A stretch of DNA of 22,665 nt from Dehalococcoidia bacterium UBA1328. GTDB taxonomy: Bacteria; Chloroflexota; Dehalococcoidia; Lucifugimonadales; Lucifugimonadaceae. The notes under the pieces were generated by a model. That model saw only the letters and a program-made list of their open reading frames with translations. It was not told the origin of the DNA and did not search any database. Each line of letters starts with the position of its first letter. Positions within the stretch are counted from its first letter, which is position 1. A program made the position numbers and the translations under genes. Location: positions 1 through 22,665 of the forward strand of contig DBTA01000016.1 of assembly GCA_002306815.1 (NCBI GenBank), written 5' to 3'. Of this stretch, positions 15,254 to 22,369 are shown in pieces.

Positions 15254-15925
15254 TCAGTAAGAGCTTCCGTAAAGCCCGAGTTGACCACCGCCAAGCAAGA
15301 ATATTCCGGCTGGATTGCTGCCCGGTTGTTCGGAACCCGAACCGGGCGAAAAACTCGACATAAATCTGAATCCTTCTGGTGATTTAGATTTAGCGAATTT
15401 CGACGTCAAAACCGCGGCTTCGAGGATCGCCTCGCCTTGCCAAAATTCGCGTTGCGACTCTCCTGTAAGCGTGGCAATTCGCGCAGCGTATGGAGTCTCA
15501 TCAACTTCGTGATCGGTAAATGTGAGATTGCCACGCACCGACGTTTCTCCGCTGACCGTCGCCGATTCAATAATTCGAGATGCTCCCGATATGACGTGTA
15601 TGTGGGCGTGCGTTACGCTCTGGTGAGCCTGCAAACCGAAATTTGAGATCACCCGATAGCCGTCGTCAGCGCAGTATTCATCACCAAGCTCCACCGCCAT
15701 TTTCGTAGCTTCTAACAAATCGTATCCCGTCCAAAAATCGTATTGGGTGGTGTGATGGACCGGTACAACGAGCAGCATCACAGGCACCCAGTTGAGACGG
15801 TTATGAAAGCACACAACGGCCGAGTTTTCGGTCGGAGTTCTCACCCATTGAGCGTACGCGGATCCATCGACAATCGAACAGAAGATGCAATCGCGTGGAT
15901 CGACATCTGGTAAATCGAAGGTCAC
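15254..15925 (-). CDS. HIT-domain protein with a degenerate second HIT-like half
   Basis: The N-terminal half (1-115) of this 223-residue protein is a histidine-triad domain. It has CIFC at 13-16, the strand containing VVPVHH, and the catalytic HAHIH at 106-110 in SVTHAHIHVISG. HIT enzymes hydrolyse or transfer nucleotides. The C-terminal half repeats the same pattern about 97 residues later: FWQGEAILEA (161-170) mirrors FWTGYDLLEA (64-73), GFRFMSSFS (185-193) mirrors GYRVISNFG (89-97), and IFLLGG mirrors HVISG, but the His triad is gone. A GTG start at 15925 follows the helicase-loader stop by five bases, with AGGAAG inside the end of that gene. It is therefore the last gene of the dnaB operon and probably translationally coupled. 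A link to nucleotide metabolism at replication forks is only suggested by position. Confidence 0.82.
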   Translation of the reverse strand: MTFDLPDVDPRDCIFCSIVDGSAYAQWVRTPTENSAVVCFHNRLNWVPVMLLVVPVHHTTQYDFWTGYDLLEATKMAVELGDEYCADDGYRVISNFGLQAHQSVTHAHIHVISGASRIIESATVSGETSVRGNLTFTDHEVDETPYAARIATLTGESQREFWQGEAILEAAVLTSKFAKSKSPEGFRFMSSFSPGSGSEQPGSNPAGIFLLGGGQLGLYGSSY

Positions 15926-15930
15926 TTGCG

Positions 15931-17373
15931 TTATGACTTCCTGTTTCCAGACTTTCGAGCGGTCGGACGGGGAGCTGCACCGCGGTGGCGATAATCAGGC
16001 GCGGAAAGATATCGCTCAGCCACGACGTTCGCGTCGCTCAGTCTAGAAATAATCGCATCAGAATATCGTGATGCGTTACGCGGATCGGGTCCATTAATTG
16101 CTTCAAGAGTTGTTCGGCTCGTGAATACCGTCGGCATCATCGAATCGTGCCTTTGGACTATCAGTTGATATAGCTTTTCTTCCGCCCATGCAGTCGATGC
16201 TTCCGCACCGAAATCGTCGAGGACGAGAATGTCGACATTTCGAACCTGGCTGAAAATGTGATCAAACCCTTTAGTGCCTGAAGGACCATATGAGCGGCGT
16301 AGGTCGTCAAGTAGGTCAGGAACGAATCGGAACAATACTTCTCGTCCTTGCGCTATCGACTCACCAACGACTGCTGCCGCCAAATGCGTTTTGCCTACAC
16401 CTGTGGGACCTGCGAGGTACAACCAGCCGGACGGGTGCTCGGCGAAAACTCTAGCTGCCTCGTAGGCTTCAGTAAGGGAATGTCGCTGAGCTGCCGTCGC
16501 CCCTGCCGCACCCTTGGTGTTGAACGAGTCGAACGCCATAGATTCAGCCAGCCGCGGCTCCAATCCTGAATCTCGAAGGTCAGGTTTGCCGCTGCCAGCT
16601 TTTATGTGAACTACCGTCGAGAAGTATGGATCGCCAAGACGCGTACGAAGACGATCATTCAATTCATCGAATCGATTTCCGGTCGTAACAAGCGTTGGAA
16701 GTCGACGGTTGAATCGATGAGTAAGTATCTGATCGAGCTTTTCATCTGCCCAAGCGGTGGAGGACTGTGCACCTAGATCATCAAGAATCAACACTGGCGC
16801 CTCAATCGCCTGCATGAATACTTCGTCGAACTGGGCTCCAATTGCTGGATCGAATGCCGAGCGCAGGTGATCGAGCAGGTCGGGCACCGAAACAAACCGA
16901 ACAGGTTGATTTGCGTCGATCAGGGCATTGCCGACAGCTGCCGCTAGATGGGTTTTTCCTGTGCCCGACGGACCGCATAGGACGAGCCAGCCTTGCTGGT
17001 CGGTAACGAACCGTTGAGCTGCGTGATAAGCGTCTCTGAAACTTGAGGGCTCTGAGAACGTGTCCTTCGTGCCAAGCTCGACGGTGTCAAAAGTTAACCG
17101 TTCTAACGGGCCAAGATCTGAATACTGTCGAATACGGTCTGAAGATTTGACACCCCAAACTTGTTCCTGACACTGACACGGAATTACGGTGCGAGAAGAC
17201 GCTGGAGCATTCTCATTCGGAGCCACCACGAACCAACGCTTGTCATCGCAAATATCGCAGTGGATTTCGACGCTATTTTGCTCCTCTGGCTCGTTGTCGT
17301 TTGAGGTACTCCTCGTAGAACTGGTCTGACCGATCCTCTGCAGAATATCGTTCAGTGATTCCATCCCGTCCAT
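15931..17373 (-). CDS. Tandem DnaC/IstB-like AAA+ ATPase, probable replicative helicase loader
   Basis: This protein of 480-481 residues begins with a Cys-rich N-terminal segment (C40, C43, C67, C69), likely a zinc ribbon as in DnaC/DnaI loaders, and then carries two full AAA+ modules. Module 1 has Walker A GPSGTGKT at 135-142, Walker B LILDD at 196-200, sensor-1 TTGN near 231 and Arg residues at 242-246. Module 2 has Walker A GPTGVGKT at 323-330, Walker B LVLDD at 384-388, TSR at 419-421 and R445. Numbering is from the first ATG at 17376. Ordinary loaders have one module in about 250-310 residues. The start overlaps the DnaD gene by about 100 bases. GAGGAG at 17381-17386 lies seven bases before the second of two adjacent ATGs, which is the start chosen. 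An IS21-type IstB is unlikely, because the gene sits in a replication operon with no IstA partner. Confidence 0.85.
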   Translation of the reverse strand: MDGMESLNDILQRIGQTSSTRSTSNDNEPEEQNSVEIHCDICDDKRWFVVAPNENAPASSRTVIPCQCQEQVWGVKSSDRIRQYSDLGPLERLTFDTVELGTKDTFSEPSSFRDAYHAAQRFVTDQQGWLVLCGPSGTGKTHLAAAVGNALIDANQPVRFVSVPDLLDHLRSAFDPAIGAQFDEVFMQAIEAPVLILDDLGAQSSTAWADEKLDQILTHRFNRRLPTLVTTGNRFDELNDRLRTRLGDPYFSTVVHIKAGSGKPDLRDSGLEPRLAESMAFDSFNTKGAAGATAAQRHSLTEAYEAARVFAEHPSGWLYLAGPTGVGKTHLAAAVVGESIAQGREVLFRFVPDLLDDLRRSYGPSGTKGFDHIFSQVRNVDILVLDDFGAEASTAWAEEKLYQLIVQRHDSMMPTVFTSRTTLEAINGPDPRNASRYSDAIISRLSDANVVAERYLSAPDYRHRGAAPRPTARKSGNRKS

Positions 17374-18004
17374 CATTAAGCTCCTCGGGTCTGCCCTCAG
17401 ACGCCCAGCGGCGCAGTATTGCGGCTACGTAGTTCCAGCTTCTGGCGTTGGCCTCGGCCGCTTTTCGAATTGCCAACACTACTTCGTCTTCTGGGTGCTG
17501 CTCAAGTGCATGGTGAATGTTTTCGGCGATTTGAGCGGTAACCGTTGATATGTTTTGTTCGTAGTACGTAATTACATCTTGTTTCGGTTCTGATGCAGAA
17601 AGATCAGCCCATGTTTCAGATGGCTTATTTGTTTGTGCCGCGAGATCGATTCCCTGTCTCACTAACGCTCTGCGAACCGCCTCAGTATTCAGAAATATTC
17701 TTGAAGGTCCGTGTTCATTGTCGATAACAAGGAAAATTCCACGTGCTGCCGCCGAGTCGATTACCGATTCGACAACAGACTCCAAATCCGACCCGGAAGC
17801 ATTGAGCATTGACGCTACGGTGCGATCAGAAAATAGGTCCTCAAATCCCAGCGATGCTGGTGTTTTTTTTTGCTTGTGTAGGCCGTGAATCGCTCGCAGC
17901 GTGACTTTCAACTCATCGAGCGAGTCGATCTCTTCAAGTAGCGAGGCTAGCAGTGGATTAGGAACCGGTGTGAACTGAACCCCGCGTGGGAACCCTTCGT
18001 TCAC
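17273..18004 (-). CDS. DnaD-domain primosomal protein
   Basis: The C-terminal part (about 146-204) of this 243-residue protein is a DnaD-like domain, as in the primosome proteins DnaB and DnaD of Bacillus and in DnaD-like phage proteins. It opens with TYYEQNISTVTAQIAENI, continues with EVVLAIRKAAEANARSW, and ends with the signature WNYVAAILRRW. The N-terminal 120 residues are helical and look like a winged-helix region. The GTG start overlaps the dnaB stop by four bases (GTGA), a classic coupling arrangement, and the last 33 codons overlap the helicase loader in another frame. The coding strand has a run of nine A at 17863-17871 (codons for QKK), a possible slippage site. The position between helicase and loader genes supports a role in helicase loading at origins or restarted forks. 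Confidence 0.85.
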   Translation of the reverse strand: MNEGFPRGVQFTPVPNPLLASLLEEIDSLDELKVTLRAIHGLHKQKKTPASLGFEDLFSDRTVASMLNASGSDLESVVESVIDSAAARGIFLVIDNEHGPSRIFLNTEAVRRALVRQGIDLAAQTNKPSETWADLSASEPKQDVITYYEQNISTVTAQIAENIHHALEQHPEDEVVLAIRKAAEANARSWNYVAAILRRWASEGRPEELNDGRDGITERYSAEDRSDQFYEEYLKRQRARGAK

Positions 18005-19413
18005 CTAACCGCTCCTGATCGGGGAGCGAATGACTGCGATGGTGCGGTCTGGAATGAGAGTTCTTCAAACACTCCAACCGAGTCACGAACCCGCATTTCT
18101 ACCTCGTCTGTGGGACCATTTCGGTGTTTTGCAATAATGAGCGATGCACGGTCACGGGGGTAAGGCTCTGTCGGGTTTGATTTATTCCATTCTTCCTCGC
18201 TCGTGAATTTGTCTTCTCGGTGAATGAAAATCACAACGTCGGCGTCCTGCTCAATTGATCCCGACTCACGGAGGTCGGAAAGCATCGGTCGGTGTGAGGT
18301 GCGATGTTCAACCGCACGACTGAGCTGTGAAATAGCGAGAACCGGGATGTGCAGATCTCTTGCCATGCCCTTCATTTGTCTGGATATTTCAGACACTTCC
18401 TGGGCACGGTTGCCTTCACGTCCACCACTGGTACCACCGTTAATCAACTGCATGTAGTCGACAATTAAGAAATCGAGACCGTGAGTCATTTGTAGACGAC
18501 GCGCCTTACCGCGCATTTCGGTGACCGTTTGAAAAGGTGTGTCGTCTACATAAATCGTGAGGTCAGAGAGCAAACCAATCGAGTTGATTATCTGGTCTTC
18601 TTCACTGGGCGACTGAATGCGGTTGCGAATCTGCTGCATGTTCACACGTGACTGTGCCGCAAGTAGACGCATAGCTATCTGGTCACGACCCATTTCCAAC
18701 GAAAAAATTCCAACTTTGAAACCGGCTTTTGCAGCCGCCAGTGTGAAATTAAGGCCCATCATTGATTTACCGACAGATGGACGAGCGGCGAGTACGACCA
18801 TATCGGAGCGCTGGAGACCACCGACCAGTAGTTCATCTAGCCGTTTATACCCGGTAACGACCGGCGATATGTTTTGCTCCCCATCCACTTGGTCAAGCGG
18901 TGAGGATTCTTCGAGGTAGGGTGTCAGGGAGTCTGCAAGGGGAACGAAATCGCGGTTCTGAGATCCCTGGCGGATCCCGAAGAGGGTGTCTTCAGCTGCT
19001 GACAGCGCAAGATCGACATCTGGATCGTCGTTATAACCGATTTCAGCGATTTCACCTGCGGCCGAAATGAGGCGACGCATAGTCGCCGTTCGATGCACTA
19101 GATTTGCGTAGTGCTCAATGTGGACAGAGGTCGGCGTTACTTCAACGAGGTGCGATAAATATGCAGCTCCACCTACTGTTTCAAGAAGGTCACGGTTCTC
19201 AAGTTCATGAGTCACCGTCACCTGGTTGATCGCATCGTCCCTTTGAAACAACTCGTAGCAAACTTCGAAGGTCTGGCGATTTACTTCACGATAGAAATCG
19301 TTTCCAGAAAGAAAGCCAGCTATTTGGGTGATCGTCATTCCATCAATTAGGATGGATCCGAGAACAGATTCCTCGGCATGTAAATCGTGCGGTGGGAGGC
19401 GATCAGCTTGCAT
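18001..19413 (-). CDS. dnaB: Replicative DNA helicase DnaB
   Basis: This 470-residue hexameric replicative helicase has the N-terminal primase-interacting domain beginning LPPHDLHAEESVLGSIL and the RecA-like C-terminal motor. Walker A is AARPSVGKSMM, followed by FSLEMGRDQ, Walker B LIVDYMQLI, the AISQLSR motif and the helicase signature LSDLRESGSIEQDADVV with its arginine finger region. The length is normal and no intein is present. The ATG at 19413 lacks a strong Shine-Dalgarno (only a GGTT nearby). It lies downstream of rplI, a linkage seen in many bacteria, and upstream of the DnaD-domain and loader genes, so helicase and loading factors are expressed together. The 262-base upstream gap carries DnaA-box-like sites that might control this operon. 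Confidence 0.97.
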   Translation of the reverse strand: MQADRLPPHDLHAEESVLGSILIDGMTITQIAGFLSGNDFYREVNRQTFEVCYELFQRDDAINQVTVTHELENRDLLETVGGAAYLSHLVEVTPTSVHIEHYANLVHRTATMRRLISAAGEIAEIGYNDDPDVDLALSAAEDTLFGIRQGSQNRDFVPLADSLTPYLEESSPLDQVDGEQNISPVVTGYKRLDELLVGGLQRSDMVVLAARPSVGKSMMGLNFTLAAAKAGFKVGIFSLEMGRDQIAMRLLAAQSRVNMQQIRNRIQSPSEEDQIINSIGLLSDLTIYVDDTPFQTVTEMRGKARRLQMTHGLDFLIVDYMQLINGGTSGGREGNRAQEVSEISRQMKGMARDLHIPVLAISQLSRAVEHRTSHRPMLSDLRESGSIEQDADVVIFIHREDKFTSEEEWNKSNPTEPYPRDRASLIIAKHRNGPTDEVEMRVRDSVGVFEELSFQTAPSQSFAPRSGAVR

Positions 19414-19552
19414 AAATTAACCGGAACTATTGCTCGTCTTGGTGGCGGTTTGAGGTATCTGGGAAACCGGCGATCTGAGGCTAGAAATATAGATGAAGTG
19501 TCGGGAAATATAACCCCGAAACCGGGTTAATTCGAACTGAAAATATCAACAT

Positions 19553-19572
19553 TCTTCCACAGCTTATCCACA
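19553..19572 (+). promoter_or_regulatory. Consensus DnaA box plus a near-match upstream of dnaB
   Basis: A perfect TTATCCACA lies at 19564-19572, and TCTTCCACA, two mismatches from it, lies at 19553-19561. The two are in the same orientation and 11 bases apart start to start, on the same face of the helix. The stretch just before them (19535-19552) is A+T-rich. The sites are about 140-160 bases upstream of the dnaB ATG and could bind DnaA as a regulator or as part of an origin-like element. Confidence 0.45.
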
Positions 19573-19618
19573 TCCCAGTTCAACTCAAAGCTTTGGAGTC
19601 CGATCAACCTTGTTAACG

Positions 19619-19652
19619 ACAACGACCCGGGCACCATGCTCCGGGTCGTTGT
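19619..19652 (-). terminator. Perfect 12-bp stem-loop after rplI, possible terminator or attenuator
   Basis: ACAACGACCCGG at 19619-19630 pairs exactly with CCGGGTCGTTGT at 19641-19652 around a ten-base loop. It begins 23 bases after the rplI stop in the direction of transcription. No T tract follows, so it may be a weak intrinsic terminator, a transcript-stabilising end or a processing site between rplI and dnaB. Confidence 0.5.
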
Positions 19653-19675
19653 GCGAATTTGCTGTGAAACAGCGC

Positions 19676-20326
19676 TTACTCTTCGGACTTGTCTTCGGAG
19701 TCTTCACTGGCTTCCTCTTCGGCGGTTTCGGCGTCACCAGATTCTTCTGAACCGTCAACGTCGATCTTTGCTTCTGCTGCTGCGAGCACGTCTTCGAACG
19801 ACGGATCAAGAACGTTGGTGTCCTCTTCGGTCATCTGAACCTGTGCTTCTTTCATCTGGCGGTTTAGCTCGACAGATGCATCGTCGGCAACAACTTCAAC
19901 TACGAGTGTTGTGTTGACACCTTCAACGAATCGAGCCGGGATCTTGTACTCACCAACTGTGCGGATCGGAGCAGGTATCTGGATTCCCTTTCGGTCGATC
20001 TCTCGCTCAGTCATTTCTCCGAGTTGAGCAGCAATCATGGTGTTAGTAACAGAACCGTAGAGACGTCCAGTCGGTCCCGTCCGAACTTCGATTCGAATCT
20101 TCTGATCCTTCAGAGCGTCGGCAATGTCCTGCCACTCTTTGGCTTCGGCAAGTCTTCGCTCTTCGGCCTGTTCGCGGAGCTTAGATGCTCGACGCAGTTC
20201 GTGTTCAGATGCGAATACTGCTAGACCCTGCGGGAGCAGGTAGTTTCGTGCGAAGCCATTCTTGACTTCCTTTACGTCTCCGGCTCGTGCGGTAGGGCGT
20301 ACATCCTGCAGGAATAGAACTTTCAC
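19676..20326 (-). CDS. rplI: 50S ribosomal protein bL9 with acidic C-terminal extension
   Basis: Residues 1-150 of this 216-residue protein are a normal bL9: MKVLFLQDV, then the rRNA-binding signature GDVKEVKNGFARNYLLPQGLA at about 16-36, the long connecting helix rich in Arg, Glu and Lys, and a C-terminal domain with GRLYGSVT and RKGIQIPAPIRTVGEYKI. About 65 further residues end in a tail made almost wholly of Glu, Asp, Ser and Ala, which is longer than the usual protein of about 150. The GTG start at 20326 has an excellent ribosome-binding site, GAGGTGG at 20333-20339, six bases upstream. It heads the minus-strand group that continues with dnaB; rpsF, ssb and rpsR, which often accompany it, are not in the window. 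Confidence 0.95.
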   Translation of the reverse strand: MKVLFLQDVRPTARAGDVKEVKNGFARNYLLPQGLAVFASEHELRRASKLREQAEERRLAEAKEWQDIADALKDQKIRIEVRTGPTGRLYGSVTNTMIAAQLGEMTEREIDRKGIQIPAPIRTVGEYKIPARFVEGVNTTLVVEVVADDASVELNRQMKEAQVQMTEEDTNVLDPSFEDVLAAAEAKIDVDGSEESGDAETAEEEASEDSEDKSEE

Positions 20327-20662
20327 TTTTTACCACCTCAGAGTCCGACGGTAGATTTTGCGCTGATTAGATCAACGGATCGGCATGCCGACCCAGTCCG
20401 TAGTCGCTACGTGACTGCCGTCACACTCACTGTGCTAGTTGTTGGTTTTTCGAGCAAGAAGATAGAGACAACAGCTCAGATACTCGTGAGCCAACATGTT
20501 AAAAGTACAACATAAGCCGTATTCGGGCTAGTTCGATTCGTTCTAAGATTTCAGCGAATGTTCTGTTGTGTTTTCTGTCTCTGGATGGTTTGTGATGGCT
20601 AGAATGCTCGCCGGATTGATCGCTCTATACACCCACGCAATAATTTAGAGGTTCAGTAACGA
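20327..20662. other. Intergenic region between divergent rplI and SMP-30 pseudogene
   Basis: No convincing gene is seen in these 336 bases. The stretch contains the rplI ribosome-binding site, a 12-base perfect palindrome TCGGCATGCCGA at 20380-20391 and a small hairpin GTGACTGCCGTCAC at 20411-20424. It should hold promoters for both flanking genes, but no strong minus-strand promoter could be picked by eye. Confidence 0.5.
20616..20644 (+). promoter_or_regulatory. Candidate promoter of the SMP-30 pseudogene
   Basis: TTGATC at 20616-20621 and AATAAT at 20639-20644 are 17 bases apart. Transcription would begin near 20651, giving a leader of only about 12 bases before the ATG at 20663 and overlapping the GAGG at 20647-20651. 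This short leader makes the call weak. Confidence 0.3.
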
Positions 20663-21550
20663 ATGTCCGATAGCAAAGTATTCCATTCAGGGTTGGGAGA
20701 ACCAGAAGGTCCTGTACTGCTTGCCGATGGTCGGTGGGGTATTGCAGAGATGAGCACGGACACTGGTCACATTTCACTGATTTCTCAAGACGGGATTTCG
20801 AAGCAGATACTAGTCAAAACCGGTCGACCTAACGGGATGGTCCAAGATCGCGAAGGCACACTATGGGTAGCCGAGTCGATGAATCCTCCGTCGTTGTTGA
20901 AGATCGGACTAGATGGTTCTTCAGAGATCGTATTGACTGAAGGCGATGGAGTTAAATTTCTATTCCCCAACGATCTTGTTTTTGGACCCGACGGAGCTCT
21001 CTATGTAACCGATTCCGGTGTACCCCGTCCCGATTTTGTGAAGGCGAGAGAAGAGGGGCGTAAGGACTATCCGGTCGACGGTCGACTATTTCGCATCGAA
21101 CTTAACACGATGACCGCAAAATTACTTGACAGCGGCATCCCGTTTGCCAACGGAATCGCATTTGGCGTCGATAGCGCTCTTTATGTGACCGCGACAGTGT
21201 CAGGCCTGCTCTATCGCTACGAGTGGAACTCTGATGGATCTGTGGGAATCCGAGAGGAATTCGCTGATCTGGTCGACCGCACTCAACCGTCAGGATTCAA
21301 GGGTGGTGACGGATTCGCTGTTGCAGAAAACGGACATTTCTACTGCTCCGTGGTTGGACAAGGTAATGTCACCGTTGTCGATACATCTTGAAATGTCATC
21401 GAAAGAATTCCGGTTGGTGGTGAACAACCAACGAACGTATCGTTCGGTCCTGCAGGTAGTGGAGACATTTACGTCACGGTCAAAGATGCGGGAACGCTCG
21501 AGCGTTATCACGTCGGAATCGACGGATTTCCTTTGCATCTTTCGTCATAG
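20663..21550 (+). pseudogene. SMP-30/gluconolactonase family gene interrupted by in-frame TGA
   Basis: The frame encodes 242 residues of an SMP-30-type propeller: EPEGP with metal ligand E15, GRPNGM, FPNDLVFGPDGALYVTD, FANGIAFG and GGDGFAV. A TGA at 21389-21391 follows VVDTS. The same frame then continues without further stops for 52 codons (NVIERIPVGGEQPTNVSFG and so on) to a TAG at 21548-21550, with clear family character. The expected residue at the TGA is probably Gly (DTSGNV), one base change from GGA. The whole frame of 295 codons is the normal family length. Without the last 53 residues the sixth blade cannot close, so the product is probably non-functional. It is more distant from the two other SMP-30 genes in the window than they are from each other. 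Recent nonsense mutation or an assembly error are both possible. Confidence 0.75.
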
Positions 21551-22153
21551 TGCCGAAGGTGTCGGGTCGACCGGTTCTGATCCGCCGGGACTGTCGATTT
21601 TTGCGCTGGTTCCCCCGATGAACCAATTCACGGCACCAGCTGTCGCATCAGGGTTGTCTTTCGCTGGGAAGTCGCCACAGTTTTCTGGCTCGGTCAGAAT
21701 TGAATTGCGCAGTGATGCATGCATTCGAACTGCCGCTTCATGAGATAACGCCTTGCCCTGTCGACCTCGCAATATCAACGTTTCGATTTCATGAATTGAG
21801 GAAATATTGGTTTCCGAGATCTCACCGTCGGAAATGACGATTGAACTTGCCGCGGCAGGGGATGACACGACGAGTTCGCCCACCATTTCTACTGCGCTTT
21901 GACCTTGCGCAAGAACTAGCGCCGGTTCACCAATCTCCCATATTAGAAGCAGCAGGTCATGCGCGGACGTGACATCTACTTGGATCGGTGAGTGCGATGG
22001 TGAGAGAAATTCAACAAAGCTGTGCCAGTCGGAAGTTGCAGATTCGGGTGCCACTATGATCATGGGAAGAGCCTTGTCACTGCCAGACCACGCGTGAACA
22101 TCGATAGTTTTGCCTGATTGCAGCAGCACAGCTACCTTCTCAACTTCGACCAT
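21545..22153 (-). CDS. Alpha/beta-hydrolase-like protein with degenerate active site
   Basis: The layout of this 202-residue protein recalls a shortened alpha/beta hydrolase. A core strand MIIVAPESA is followed by VLAQGQSAVEMVGEL, where S86 would be the nucleophile in GQSA instead of GHSxG. The last part, ETLILRGRQGKALSHEAAVRMH then ENCGDFPAKDNPDATAGAVNWFI, matches the usual end of these enzymes. The Asp expected in GRQDK is G133 and the His expected in CGHFP is D161, so two triad residues are missing. The typical length is 260-290, so the cap region appears lost as well. The reading frame is open, however. The stop overlaps the end of the convergent SMP-30 pseudogene by six bases. It may be a decayed enzyme or a binding protein; function unknown. 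Confidence 0.6.
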   Translation of the reverse strand: MVEVEKVAVLLQSGKTIDVHAWSGSDKALPMIIVAPESATSDWHSFVEFLSPSHSPIQVDVTSAHDLLLLIWEIGEPALVLAQGQSAVEMVGELVVSSPAAASSIVISDGEISETNISSIHEIETLILRGRQGKALSHEAAVRMHASLRNSILTEPENCGDFPAKDNPDATAGAVNWFIGGTSAKIDSPGGSEPVDPTPSAL

Positions 22154-22210
22154 GAATACCAGGTTCCATCCCCATCTAATACCAATTGAGCGTGAATACT
22201 AACTTGAGTT

Positions 22211-22266
22211 GAGCAAACTGCACTAGCAATAAACTATAAATCTGCGATAAACAAGTGCATTTGCTC
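22211..22266. promoter_or_regulatory. Long imperfect inverted repeat with inner direct repeats, candidate operator
   Basis: GAGCAAACTGCACT at 22211-22224 pairs with AGTGCATTTGCTC at 22254-22266, thirteen pairs with one bulged base. Between the arms lie a direct repeat, GCAATAAAC (22226-22234) and GCGATAAAC (22244-22252), and a TATAAAT at 22235-22241 that could be a -10 element. The position between two divergent genes fits a shared operator for a dimeric or tetrameric regulator. Confidence 0.45.
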
Positions 22267-22369
22267 CACAGCCTATGTATATTTGCGGCGCGAAATATTG
22301 GCGTTTCAGATTGTTGAGACTTTATTGGGAAGCCTGAGATCAATTCAGGTTTAATCAGAGGATCGTAAA

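Noticed and set aside
15931..17376. IS21-type IstB transposition helper
   Set aside because: The Walker region resembles IstB, but there is no IstA, no terminal repeats, and the gene is embedded in a dnaB operon.
21389..21391. TGA in the SMP-30 gene as a selenocysteine codon, given a SelA-like gene nearby
   Set aside because: The position fits Gly, not a redox Cys/Sec; no SECIS-like hairpin was seen just downstream, and the SelA-like gene looks like a metabolic PLP enzyme. TGA also serves as an ordinary stop here, for example in dnaB.
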